From: DASQUK01 sp046723645 | Lineage (GTDB): Bacteria > Actinomycetota > Acidimicrobiia > Acidimicrobiales > VFJN01 | Assembly (NCBI GenBank): GCA_046723645.1 | Contig: JBKOUY010000203.1 | Coordinates: forward strand, 1-12,999 | Direction of reading: 5' to 3' | Length of the DNA: 12,999 nucleotides | Part shown: piece after piece, positions 5,484 to 12,969 of the stretch | Numbering within the stretch: position 1 is the first letter of the stretch | Layout: each line of letters opens with the position of its first letter | Notes under the pieces: model-generated | Seen by the model: only the letters and a program-made list of their open reading frames with translations | The model's database searches: none | What the model was told of the DNA's origin: nothing | Program-made: the position numbers and the translations under genes

Positions 5484-7094
5484 TCAGTATCCGACGGCGG
5501 CGCCGTCGAGGGCGCGGGGATCGGCGACGCCGCACAGCGCTCCACCGGCCACCTCGATGACCTGGGCGTGGCCGAATCCGTGGTCGACCGGTTCGGGGCT
5601 GCGCCGGACGTCGTGACCGCGCCCCGCCAGCCCCTCCTCCCAGTCGCGCCCGGCGTCGGCCTCGATCGCGAGGAAGCCGGGCCCCTCACCGTCCCAGGTG
5701 CGGAAGCTGCCGGCCCCGCCCAGGACCCAGCGCGCCGCCGCCACGGCCCGCCCGGGTCGCTGGCCGTGGCGCAACAGGCGCGCCAGCAGCTGCAGCAGGA
5801 CCTGCGGCTGGCTGTCGCCGCCCATCGTCCCGAGGACCGCGCGCAGCGAGCCGTCGGCCCCGGTCACGAGCGCCGGCGCCAGGGTGTGCGGCGGGCGGCG
5901 CCCGGGTGCCAGCTCGGCGGGATGGCCGGCCTCGAGCGAGAACCCGATGCCGCGGTCGTGCAGGAAGACGCGGGTGGCCGGCTCGACGATGTGGGCACCC
6001 CAGGCCGACGCGTTCGACTGGATCAGCGTCACGCCCATCCGCTCGGCGTCGACGGCGCAGCACACCGTCGTCCCGCCAGCGGCGGTCAGGGGCGCCTGGT
6101 CGCCGCGCCGGCGGGGATCGATGACGGCGCGCCGGGGCGCGAGCCGGTCGGGCGCCAGCAGGGCGTCGCCCTCGGCACCCTCGAACAGCGCCGCGCCGCG
6201 GTCGGTGCCGGCCACGCGGGCGGCCTCGGAGAGGAGATGCGGCCAGGCGGGGTCGGCGGGATCGTCGGGCAGCGGCAGGCCCTCGGCGATCCAGGCCCCC
6301 GCCAGCGTGAGGTACCCCTGCGACGGCGGCGGCGTGGTCCAGACGTCGTGTCCCCACGCGGTGACGCGCAGAGGCGTCACCCACTCGGCCTGCCCGCGGG
6401 CGAGGTCTTCGCGTGCGAACAGGCCGCCGCCCAGCTTCATCAGGCCCTCCCCGAACGGCCCGAGGTAGAAGGCGTCGCGACCATCCGACGCGATCGCGTC
6501 GAGTGTCGCGGCCACGCCCGGTCGGCGGACGGGCGCCCCGGGGACCAGCTGCGCGTCGTCGCCCGCCGCCGCGCGGTAGTCGTCCGCCCCGTCGAGCGCG
6601 AGGATGGCGACGGCCGAGTACGCCAACAGCCGCGAGGCCGGGAAGCCGCGATCGGCGTACGTGATCGCCGGCTGGAGGACGCGTGCGAGCGGCAGGCGGC
6701 CGAAGCGGCGGTGCAGCTCGAGCCAGCCGTCGACACAGCCCGGCACCGTGACCGCGCGGATGTCGCCGTGGAGGGGGAGGCGATCGAGGCCCTCCCGTCG
6801 GGGGCCGTCGGCATCGGCGCCCGAGCCGGCCCGGCCGGCGGCGCACAGGGCGGCCACGGGCTCGCCGGGACGGTGGACGAGCGCGAACAGGTCGCCGCCG
6901 AGCCCGCACTGGTGCTGGTTGGTGACCGCCAAGACCGCGCCCGCCGCCACCGCGGCGTCTGCTCCGCTGCCTCCCGCGCGCAGCGCCGCCACGCCTGCAG
7001 ACGCCGCCAGGTTGTCTGCCGCCGCCACCATCCCGAACGGCGCCCAGGTGCTGGTGCGGACGGAGACGGTGGCCAGGGTGGTGCTCGTGGGCAT
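5484..7094 (-). CDS. Gamma-glutamyltransferase family protein, YwrD-like
   Basis: 536-residue Ntn-hydrolase of the gamma-glutamyltransferase family, which cleaves or transfers gamma-glutamyl groups and matures by self-cleavage. The large-subunit signature GGSGADAAVAAG followed by NQHQCGLGGDLFAL is near residues 41-70, and AAGRAG supplies the arginine expected to bind the glutamyl carboxylate. The small subunit should begin at Thr342 in GGTTVCCAVD (Thr342-Thr343), giving mature parts of about 341 and 195 residues. LGTMGGDSQPQ corresponds to the oxyanion glycine pair. The usual TTHxS is TTVCC here. There is no signal peptide, so unlike the classical periplasmic enzyme it should be cytosolic, as in YwrD-type proteins. 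ATG 7094 has TAGAAC 7 nt upstream. It lies 28 bp after the RpiR regulator on the same strand. The true substrate may differ from glutathione; acylase-like or gamma-glutamyl-amine hydrolysis is possible. Confidence 0.88.
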   Translation of the reverse strand: MPTSTTLATVSVRTSTWAPFGMVAAADNLAASAGVAALRAGGSGADAAVAAGAVLAVTNQHQCGLGGDLFALVHRPGEPVAALCAAGRAGSGADADGPRREGLDRLPLHGDIRAVTVPGCVDGWLELHRRFGRLPLARVLQPAITYADRGFPASRLLAYSAVAILALDGADDYRAAAGDDAQLVPGAPVRRPGVAATLDAIASDGRDAFYLGPFGEGLMKLGGGLFAREDLARGQAEWVTPLRVTAWGHDVWTTPPPSQGYLTLAGAWIAEGLPLPDDPADPAWPHLLSEAARVAGTDRGAALFEGAEGDALLAPDRLAPRRAVIDPRRRGDQAPLTAAGGTTVCCAVDAERMGVTLIQSNASAWGAHIVEPATRVFLHDRGIGFSLEAGHPAELAPGRRPPHTLAPALVTGADGSLRAVLGTMGGDSQPQVLLQLLARLLRHGQRPGRAVAAARWVLGGAGSFRTWDGEGPGFLAIEADAGRDWEEGLAGRGHDVRRSPEPVDHGFGHAQVIEVAGGALCGVADPRALDGAAVGY

Positions 7095-7101
7095 GGGCGC
7101 G

Positions 7102-7107
7102 GTTCTA
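7102..7107 (-). promoter_or_regulatory. Candidate -10 box before the GGT gene
   Basis: On the minus strand TAGAAC (complement of 7102-7107) lies 7 nt before ATG 7094, inside the 28-bp gap behind the RpiR gene. It departs from TANNNT at the last base. It could give a separate leaderless GGT transcript in addition to read-through from the regulator. Confidence 0.35.
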
Positions 7108-7122
7108 GTGGGCGCTCGGGGG

Positions 7123-8007
7123 TCAGGGCTCGACCAGCGCGCCGGCCCCCCGCCAGGCGGCTTCCACGGCGTCGAGCCGCCGCGTGGCGCTGCGACGGAG
7201 GCGTCCCGCGACCCCGGTGACGAGGGCGTTGGCGAGAGCCAGCGTGCCGACGTGGCTGTCGAACGGGCCGGCGCCTTCGGCCGCCACCGCAAAGCTCACC
7301 GACGCCAGGGCGGCCAGCGGGGACAGCGGGCCATCGGTCACCGCCACCAGCGTGGCGCCCTGGCCGACGGCGCGGGTCACGTGTTCGACGACCCAGCGTT
7401 CGTAGCGGCGGAGGTCGATGGCGACCAGCACCGTCTCGGGCCCGGTGCCCGCAAGCTGGCGGGCGACGGCCACGTCTGACCCCCCGACCTCCGCCACGTC
7501 CTCCCGGACCAGCGCCAGCGCCGCGGCCAGCATGGCGCCCACGCCCGCCTCGGCGTCGCCGGCCACCACCCGGACCGGTCGCCGGCGATCGGCCAGCAGC
7601 GCGACCGCCCGCTCGAACGCCTCAGCGTCGACGGCCGCGAGCGTCCGATCGACGTTGTCCAGCTCGGCCCGGAGCGTGCGGGACAGGACGTCCGGCGCGC
7701 CGCCGGCCGGAGTCGCAGCGCTCGGGTGCGGTGAGGCGCGCATGTCGCGGATTCGCTCCACCGCCGGCCGGAGCTGCTGGCCGATCGCCCGCTGGACCGC
7801 GGCCTGCAGGCCCGAGTATCCGGGGTAGCCCAGCCGGGTCGACAGCCGCACCACCGACGCACCGGACGTGCCGGCCCGCTCGGCGACGCGGGCCACCGTG
7901 CCGAAGGCCACGCACTCGGGGTCGCGCAGCACCACCTCGGCCACCCTTCGCTCCGCGGGCGAGAGCTGCGCGCGGCGCTCCTCGATGTGATCGGCCACTT
8001 CGCTCAT
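7123..8007 (-). CDS. MurR/RpiR-family transcriptional regulator (HTH plus SIS domain)
   Basis: 294-residue DNA-binding regulator. The N-terminal HTH_6 domain covers about residues 1-77, with LSPAERRVAEVVL and VARVAERAGTSGASVVRLSTRLGYPGYSGLQ forming the helix-turn-helix. An SIS sugar-isomerase-type sensor domain follows at about 125-260. In the sensor the canonical phosphosugar-binding GxGxS loop reads GDAEAG, and the later part reads AIDLRRYERW and TDGPLSPLA, as in RpiR relatives that control amino-acid or carboxylate metabolism rather than sugar phosphates; this last point is inference. ATG 8007 is supported by TATCAT 8 nt upstream. It is divergent from the aldehyde dehydrogenase/aminotransferase operon and followed by GGT on its own strand, so these are the most likely targets. 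Confidence 0.92.
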   Translation of the reverse strand: MSEVADHIEERRAQLSPAERRVAEVVLRDPECVAFGTVARVAERAGTSGASVVRLSTRLGYPGYSGLQAAVQRAIGQQLRPAVERIRDMRASPHPSAATPAGGAPDVLSRTLRAELDNVDRTLAAVDAEAFERAVALLADRRRPVRVVAGDAEAGVGAMLAAALALVREDVAEVGGSDVAVARQLAGTGPETVLVAIDLRRYERWVVEHVTRAVGQGATLVAVTDGPLSPLAALASVSFAVAAEGAGPFDSHVGTLALANALVTGVAGRLRRSATRRLDAVEAAWRGAGALVEP

Positions 8008-8015
8008 TGGCACGG

Positions 8016-8021
8016 ATGATA
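8016..8021 (-). promoter_or_regulatory. -10 box of the RpiR gene (leaderless)
   Basis: On the minus strand TATCAT (complement of 8016-8021) lies 8 nt before ATG 8007 and is the best -10 match in the window. There is no Shine-Dalgarno sequence. On the plus strand TACGGT (8020-8025) overlaps it by two bases and could be the -10 of the aldehyde dehydrogenase operon, with a leader of about 60 nt; no convincing -35 accompanies that one. Confidence 0.6.
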
Positions 8022-8034
8022 CGGTCGCTGGCAG

Positions 8035-8056
8035 TCCTGAAACGTATGTGACAGGA
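8035..8056. promoter_or_regulatory. Candidate operator: inverted repeat between RpiR and the ALDH operon
   Basis: TCCTG (8035-8039) and its exact reverse complement CAGGA (8052-8056) flank a 12-bp AT-richer centre, AAACGTATGTGA. The 22-bp element covers the -35 position of the RpiR promoter and lies just downstream of the candidate plus-strand -10 box. A bound regulator could therefore repress both itself and the operon. The repeat is seen; its role as RpiR binding site is inference from position. Confidence 0.4.
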
Positions 8057-8082
8057 GATCGGCGCCCCTCAGCACCACCCCC

Positions 8083-8088
8083 AGGAGG
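8083..8088 (+). promoter_or_regulatory. Shine-Dalgarno sequence of the aldehyde dehydrogenase
   Basis: AGGAGG ends 3 nt before ATG 8092, a full anti-SD match with a short spacer. It fixes the start and shows that this mRNA has a 5' leader, in contrast to most genes in the window. Confidence 0.75.
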
Positions 8089-8091
8089 ACC

Positions 8092-9540
8092 ATGGACACG
8101 TTCCGATCGGTGAACCCTGCCCATCCGGACGACGTGGTCGGCGAGTACCCCGCCCACGGTCCGGCCGACGTCGACGCCGCGGTCGCCCGGGCCGCCGCCG
8201 CTCAGCGTGAGTGGTCGCGGGTCCCCGCCCCGGCGCGGGGGGAGATCGTGGCCGCCGCCGCGGCCGTGATCGCCAGGGACAAGGAGGCGATGACCGCGCT
8301 GGTCAGCCGCGAGGCCGGCAAGGTGCTCGTCGAGGCCGGCGGCGACGTGCAGGAGGCGGTCGACATGGCCCTCTTCGTGGCGGGCCAGGGCCGCTCCGCC
8401 TGGGGCGAGACCGTTCCCTCGGAGCTGGGGGACAAGCTGTGCTGGACCACCCGCCAGCCGGTCGGGGTCGTGGGGATGATCACGCCGTGGAACTTCCCGG
8501 TCGCCATCCCGTCGTGGAAGATCTTCCCGGCCGTGCTGGCCGGCAACGGCGTCGTGATCAAGCCGTCCGAGCATGCGCCGGCGTGCTGCGAGGCCTTCGT
8601 CGCCGCCTGCGTCGGGGCCGGTGTGCCGGCCGACCTGCTGCAGGTCGTCCACGGGTTCGCGGAGCCGGCGGCGGCGCTGGCGGTCCACCCCGGCGTGCAG
8701 GCGATCAGCTTCACGGGGTCGGTGCCGACGGGCCGCAAGGTTGCGGCGGCGGCCATGGAGACCGGTCCCCGCCTCGTGTCGCTCGAGCTGGGGGGCAAGA
8801 ACGCCATGGTCGTGCGGCCCGACGCCGACCTCGACCTGGCCGTCGACGGCGCGATCTTCGGGGCGTTCGGGACGTCGGGCCAGCGCTGCACGTCCACGTC
8901 GCGGCTGATCACCCATCCCGACGTCGCGGGCGAGCTCATCGACCGCGTCGTCAAGCGGGCCGGCGAGCTCCGCCTGGGCGACCCGCAGGACCCGGCGATC
9001 GACGTGGGCCCGGTCATCAACCCCTCGTCGGCCGAGCGCATCGCCGGCATGGTGTCGGCCGCCGTCGACGAGGGCGCCACGGTCGCATGCGGCGGGCAAC
9101 CCCTGGAGGTCGCCGGCTGCGGCGGGGCGTTCTTCGCCCCCACCGTCCTGACCGGTGTGCGTCCCGAGCACCGCGTCGCGCGCGAGGAGGTGTTCGGGCC
9201 GGTGCTCGCCGTGCTCGAGGTCGCCGACCTCGACGATGCGCTCGGGGTCGTGAACGGCGTGGAGTACGGGCTGTCGGCGGCGATCTACACGCGCGACATC
9301 AATGCTGCGCTCCGGGCCGTGGACCGCATCGACACCGGCATCGTGTACGTCAACGCCCCCACGATCGGCGCCGAGATCCCGTTGCCGTTCGGCGGCACGA
9401 AGCACACCGGCAACGGCTTCCGGGAGGCGGGAAGCCGGGGCATCGAGCAGTTCAGCCAGCTCAAGACCGTCTACGTCGACTACTCGGGCCGGCTGCAGAA
9501 GGCCCAGATCGACACCCACCCGCTGGAGGAGCAGCCGTGA
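8092..9540 (+). CDS. NAD(P)-dependent aldehyde dehydrogenase (ALDH superfamily), probable semialdehyde dehydrogenase
   Basis: 482-residue cytosolic enzyme that oxidises an aldehyde to the acid. ITPWNFPVAIPSWKIFPAV carries the conserved Asn of the active site. KPSEHAP and FTGSVPTGRKV form the cofactor-binding region. LELGGKNA places the catalytic Glu at 232, and GTSGQRCTSTSR places the nucleophilic Cys at 266. EEVFGPVLAV and PFGGTKHTGNGFREAG follow near the C-terminus. The last motif resembles ALDH7/semialdehyde-type enzymes more than betaine-aldehyde types, but this does not fix the substrate. Length is normal. The next gene, a class III aminotransferase, overlaps by 4 bp, so the aldehyde is probably the transaminase product: succinate, glutarate, malonate or aminoadipate semialdehyde are all candidates. 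Divergent RpiR is the likely regulator. The start is supported by AGGAGG. Confidence 0.95.
   Translation: MDTFRSVNPAHPDDVVGEYPAHGPADVDAAVARAAAAQREWSRVPAPARGEIVAAAAAVIARDKEAMTALVSREAGKVLVEAGGDVQEAVDMALFVAGQGRSAWGETVPSELGDKLCWTTRQPVGVVGMITPWNFPVAIPSWKIFPAVLAGNGVVIKPSEHAPACCEAFVAACVGAGVPADLLQVVHGFAEPAAALAVHPGVQAISFTGSVPTGRKVAAAAMETGPRLVSLELGGKNAMVVRPDADLDLAVDGAIFGAFGTSGQRCTSTSRLITHPDVAGELIDRVVKRAGELRLGDPQDPAIDVGPVINPSSAERIAGMVSAAVDEGATVACGGQPLEVAGCGGAFFAPTVLTGVRPEHRVAREEVFGPVLAVLEVADLDDALGVVNGVEYGLSAAIYTRDINAALRAVDRIDTGIVYVNAPTIGAEIPLPFGGTKHTGNGFREAGSRGIEQFSQLKTVYVDYSGRLQKAQIDTHPLEEQP
9525..9531 (+). promoter_or_regulatory. Shine-Dalgarno sequence of the aminotransferase, inside the ALDH gene
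   Basis: GGAGGAG lies 5 nt before GTG 9537, within the last ALDH codons. Together with the GTGA start-stop overlap it selects GTG 9537 as the start and implies coupled, near-equal expression of both enzymes. Confidence 0.7.
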
Positions 9541-10853
9541 CCGCGCCCACCGACACCGCGGCGCCGGCGACCAGCGCGGTGGACGACCGATCGCCCACGG
9601 CCGCCTGGCTCGCCCGCGACCACGACGCGCTGGCCGGCGTGCTGCCGCGCTACTACGACGTCGTCGCCGAGCGCGGCGAGGGCTCGTGGATCGTCGATGT
9701 CGAGGGCCGCCGCTTCCTGGACCTCGGCGCCGGCATCGCCGTCAACGCCACGGGCCACTGCCACCCGTCGGTGGTGGACGCCGTCGTCGACCAGGCCCGG
9801 ACGCTGCTCCACACGTCGGTGGTGGTCCACCACCGCCGCAACGTCGAGCTCGCCGAGCGCCTGGGTGCCGTGTGCCCGTTCTTCGACGCGCCCCAGGTGT
9901 TCTTCTGCAACTCGGGGGCCGAGGCGGTCGACGGCGCACTGAAGCTGGCGCGGAAGACCACGGGCCGGCCGGACGTCATCGCCTTCCGGCGGGCGTTCCA
10001 CGGCCGCACGCTGGCGGCCACGACGCTGACCACCGCCAAGGGCCGCTACCGGGAGGGCTACGAGCCGCTGCTCCCTGGCGTCTACCACGCGCCCTACTGC
10101 GTGCCCCACGAGCACGGGAGCGCAGAAACCGCCGTCGGGGCGGCGCTCGACGAGCTCGACCGCATCGTCGACCTCCAGGCGCCGCCCGGCAACGTCGGGG
10201 CGATGATCGTGGAGCCGGTGCTGGGCGAGGGCGGGTACGTGGCCCCGCCGCGGGCGTGGCTCGAGGGCCTGCGCGAGCGCTGCGACCGGTACGGCATCGT
10301 GCTCGTGTTCGACGAGGTGCAGTGCGGCGTCGGGCGCACGGGTCGTCCCTTCGCGGCCGAGACCTACGGCGTGGCGCCGGACGTGTTGCTGTTCGCCAAG
10401 GGCATCGCCTCGGGGTTGCCGCTGGGCGGCATCGTCGCCGACCGCAGCCTGCTGGACCGCTGGCCGACCGGCACGCACGGGTCGACGTTCGGCGGTAACC
10501 CGGTGGCCTGCGCCGCAGCCCTCGCCACCCTCGACGTGCTCGAGCGCGAGGACTGCTACCGGCGGGCCAGGGAGCTCGGCGCTGCTGCCGTGGAGCGGCT
10601 GCGCCGGGAGGCCGGCTCCCACCCGAGCGTCCGGGACATCCGCGGCATCGGCCTCATGATCGGCGTCGAGCTGGCCGACAAGGCCGTGACCGAACGGGTG
10701 GCTGCGCGCTGCCTCGACGCCGGCGTGATCGTCCTGTCCTGCGGGCCCAACGAGAACGTCCTCCGGCTCGCCCCCCCGCTCACGATCGCCGACGACGAGC
10801 TGGCCAAGGGCCTCGACGTCCTGTGCGGGGCGATCGCGACCGACGACGGCTGA
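9537..10853 (+). CDS. Class III PLP-dependent aminotransferase (GABA/omega-amino-acid type)
   Basis: 438-residue fold-type I aminotransferase that moves an amino group, usually the terminal one of an omega-amino acid or diamine, to 2-oxoglutarate or pyruvate. CNSGAEAVDGALKLAR is the phosphate-binding region and AFHGRTLAA follows. VEPVLGEGGY and FDEVQCGVGRTG hold the Asp that contacts the pyridine nitrogen. FAKGIASGLPLGG places the Schiff-base lysine at 288, and THGSTFGGNPVACAAAL closes the site. The sequence looks closest to 4-aminobutyrate aminotransferases, but acetylornithine, lysine 6- and putrescine/beta-alanine aminotransferases share these motifs. The first 25 residues are a low-complexity Ala/Thr/Asp tail before the fold starts. 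It is the second gene of the operon with the aldehyde dehydrogenase, which fits a transaminate-then-oxidise route to a dicarboxylic acid. Confidence 0.94.
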   Translation: MTAPTDTAAPATSAVDDRSPTAAWLARDHDALAGVLPRYYDVVAERGEGSWIVDVEGRRFLDLGAGIAVNATGHCHPSVVDAVVDQARTLLHTSVVVHHRRNVELAERLGAVCPFFDAPQVFFCNSGAEAVDGALKLARKTTGRPDVIAFRRAFHGRTLAATTLTTAKGRYREGYEPLLPGVYHAPYCVPHEHGSAETAVGAALDELDRIVDLQAPPGNVGAMIVEPVLGEGGYVAPPRAWLEGLRERCDRYGIVLVFDEVQCGVGRTGRPFAAETYGVAPDVLLFAKGIASGLPLGGIVADRSLLDRWPTGTHGSTFGGNPVACAAALATLDVLEREDCYRRARELGAAAVERLRREAGSHPSVRDIRGIGLMIGVELADKAVTERVAARCLDAGVIVLSCGPNENVLRLAPPLTIADDELAKGLDVLCGAIATDDG

Positions 10854-10891
10854 CGCAGAGCCGAACTTGCGGCGCCCCATAGGGTCCCTGA

Positions 10892-10916
10892 CCACCGCAT
10901 GTTCGGGCCTCGGTGG
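10892..10916. terminator. Candidate hairpin between convergent genes
   Basis: CCACCG (10892-10897) and CGGTGG (10911-10916) form a 6-bp stem with a 13-nt loop in the 66-bp gap between the aminotransferase stop and the E1 stop. There is no T-tract on either side. It is the only stem-loop I noticed there; a weak bidirectional terminator is plausible. Confidence 0.3.
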
Positions 10917-10919
10917 CGG

Positions 10920-12956
10920 TCAGAAGGCGAGGAGCTCCCGCAGGGCCGGCAGCAGCCGCCGGTCGGCCGCCCAGACGGCCTCCAGCGTGGGGGCGAACGG
11001 GATGGGCGTGTCGAGCCCACCGACCCGGCGGACCGGGGCGTCCAGGTCCATGAACGCGTCGTCGGCAATCGTGGCCGCGATCTCAGCCCCCAGCCCCCCG
11101 GTCAGCGCCGCCTCGTGCAGGACGAGCACCCGCGACGTCCGCCGCACGGACTCCAGCACCAGGTCGCGGTCCCAGGGGCGGAGCGAGCGCAGGTCGATCA
11201 CCTCGACCTCCCCGGCACCCTCGGCGGCCAGGGCGCCCGCGGCGGAGACCGCCCAGTCGACGCCGGCGCCGTAGGTCACGACGGTGGCATCGGCCCCGGG
11301 CCGGGCGATGCGGCCCGCACCGATGGGCACCACGTGGTGGCCGTCGGGCACCGGGCCCCGCACGCTGCGGTACAGGCGCTTGTGCTCGAGGACGAGCACG
11401 GGGTTGCCGTCGTCCAGCGCCGCCAGCAGCAGGCCCTTGGCGTCGCCGGCCGTGGCGGGCGCCACCACCTTGAGGCCGGGGACGTGGCAGAACCACGCCT
11501 CGACGTTCTGGGAATGGAAGGGACCGGCGCCGAGGCCCCCGCCGACCGGCAGGCGGACCACCAGGGGCACGGCCGCGTTCCAGCGGTAGCGGGTGGTGGC
11601 CACGTTGTTGACCAGCTGATTGAAGCCGCAGGTCACGAAGTCGCCGAACTGCATCTCCACGACCGGCCGGAACCCGGCGAGCGCCAAACCCAGCGCCGCG
11701 CCGATGGCCCCCGACTCGATGATCGGCGTGTTGCGGACCCGCTCGGCACCGAACTCGCCGGCCAGGCCGTCGGTCGCCTTGAACACGCCGCCGTACCCGG
11801 CGATGTCCTGGCCCAACAACACCACCCGGTCGTCCGCGGCCAAGGCCACACGCAGGGCGTCCCGCACGGCATCGACGTACCGCAGGTCGCTGGCCTCGGC
11901 GGCGTCGGGGCCGCCGCGGGCCGCCTCGGGGTCGGCCCGGCGGAGCGGGGCGGGAGCGGCGTACACGCGGCCCAACTCGTCGCCCTCGGTCGTCGCCGGC
12001 TCCGGTGCCGCGAGGGCGCTGGCCACGAGCGCGTCGACCTCGAACCGCAGCTCCTTGCGCAGCGTGACCCGCTCCTCCGCAGGCAGCAGGCCCCGCTCGT
12101 CGAGCCGCGCCTCGAACCGGTCGATCGGGTCGCGCGCCACCCAGGCGGCGATGTCCGCGGCCGGGACGTAGTCGTTCCCGGACGCCTCCTCGTGGCCCCG
12201 CATGCGGAACGTCTTGCACTCGAGGAGCGTCGGCCCCCTGCCGGCCCGCGCCCGGGCGGCCGCCCGCCCGCAGGCGTCGCGGACCGCCAGCACGTCGTTG
12301 CCGTCCACGAGCTCGCCCGGCATGCCGTAGCCGGCGGCCCGGTCGACCAGATCGACGCAGGCGTACTGGTCGCTGACCGGCGTCGACAGCCCCCACTGGT
12401 TGTTCTCGATGACGAACACCACTGGGAGCTTCCACACGGCGGCGAGGTTCATCGCCTCGTGGACGTCGCCCTCGCTGCTGGCGCCGTCGCCGGTCAGGAC
12501 CGCCGCCACCCGGTCGTCACCCCGCAGCCGGGCGGCGAGGGCCAGCCCCGTGGCCACCGGGACCATCGCACCCAGGTGGCTGATCATCCCGACGACGTGG
12601 TGGTCGAGCTGGCCGAAATGGAACGTCCGGTCGCGCCCGCCGGTCAGCGGTCCCGCCCGGCCCAGGAGCTGCCGGAAGAGGACGTCGAGGTCGAAGCCCC
12701 GGCCGGTGAAGACGCCGAGGTTGCGGTGGGCGGGGAGGATCCAGTCGTCCTCGCGCAACGCCGCCACGAGGCCGACGGAGATGGCCTCCTGGCCGATGCC
12801 CGAGAACCACTTGCTGAGCTGGCCGCGGCGCAGCAGGGCCAGCATCTTGTCCTCGATGACCCGGGGAAGCAGCAGCGCGCGGTACAGCGCGCGCATCTCC
12901 TCGTCGGTCGGCGCTTCGGGGGCACGGCCCGCGACGGGCGCGTCCAGCTCGGTCAC
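10920..12956 (-). CDS. Fused alpha-beta E1 component of a branched-chain-type 2-oxoacid dehydrogenase
   Basis: 678-residue thiamine-diphosphate enzyme in which the E1-alpha and E1-beta chains are one polypeptide. It decarboxylates a 2-oxoacid and passes the acyl group to a lipoylated E2. The alpha part (about 20-330) has IGQEAISVG, PAHRNLG and the TPP motif GDGASSEGD at 156-164, ending in ENNQ at 184-187. An Ala/Pro/Glu-rich linker (about 325-355) leads to the beta part from Asp357, with LLGQDIAGYGGVFKAT, IIESGAIGAALG, the transketolase C-terminal VVTYGAGVDWA and HEAALTGGLGAE. The order fits the 2-oxoisovalerate dehydrogenase family, although pyruvate or acetoin-type activity cannot be excluded. 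GTG 12956 is the start, with GACACT 7 nt upstream as a weak leaderless -10. No E2 or E3 gene is visible; they may lie to the right of the window or elsewhere. Cytosolic. Confidence 0.93.
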   Translation of the reverse strand: MTELDAPVAGRAPEAPTDEEMRALYRALLLPRVIEDKMLALLRRGQLSKWFSGIGQEAISVGLVAALREDDWILPAHRNLGVFTGRGFDLDVLFRQLLGRAGPLTGGRDRTFHFGQLDHHVVGMISHLGAMVPVATGLALAARLRGDDRVAAVLTGDGASSEGDVHEAMNLAAVWKLPVVFVIENNQWGLSTPVSDQYACVDLVDRAAGYGMPGELVDGNDVLAVRDACGRAAARARAGRGPTLLECKTFRMRGHEEASGNDYVPAADIAAWVARDPIDRFEARLDERGLLPAEERVTLRKELRFEVDALVASALAAPEPATTEGDELGRVYAAPAPLRRADPEAARGGPDAAEASDLRYVDAVRDALRVALAADDRVVLLGQDIAGYGGVFKATDGLAGEFGAERVRNTPIIESGAIGAALGLALAGFRPVVEMQFGDFVTCGFNQLVNNVATTRYRWNAAVPLVVRLPVGGGLGAGPFHSQNVEAWFCHVPGLKVVAPATAGDAKGLLLAALDDGNPVLVLEHKRLYRSVRGPVPDGHHVVPIGAGRIARPGADATVVTYGAGVDWAVSAAGALAAEGAGEVEVIDLRSLRPWDRDLVLESVRRTSRVLVLHEAALTGGLGAEIAATIADDAFMDLDAPVRRVGGLDTPIPFAPTLEAVWAADRRLLPALRELLAF

Positions 12957-12963
12957 GGCGACC

Positions 12964-12969
12964 AGTGTC
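12964..12969 (-). promoter_or_regulatory. Weak candidate -10 box before the E1 gene
   Basis: On the minus strand GACACT (complement of 12964-12969) lies 7 nt before GTG 12956. It keeps the A at position 2 and T at position 6 of TANNNT but not the first T. No Shine-Dalgarno sequence is visible. The remaining 30 bp to the window edge show nothing I can name. Confidence 0.3.

Noticed and set aside
5419..5484. Toroid protein as a squalene-hopene cyclase of hopanoid synthesis
   Set aside because: It is too short, lacks the DXDD motif, and no other terpenoid gene is nearby.
8011..9519. Minus-strand frame running through the aldehyde dehydrogenase as an N-terminal extension of the RpiR regulator
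   Set aside because: The RpiR fold starts exactly at ATG 8007, and the upstream part is low-complexity antisense of the ALDH.
8211..9536. Fusion of extra N-terminal sequence to the aminotransferase through the ALDH region
   Set aside because: The frame is open but encodes Arg/Gly-rich shadow sequence; the aminotransferase fold, a Shine-Dalgarno sequence and the GTGA overlap support a start at 9537.
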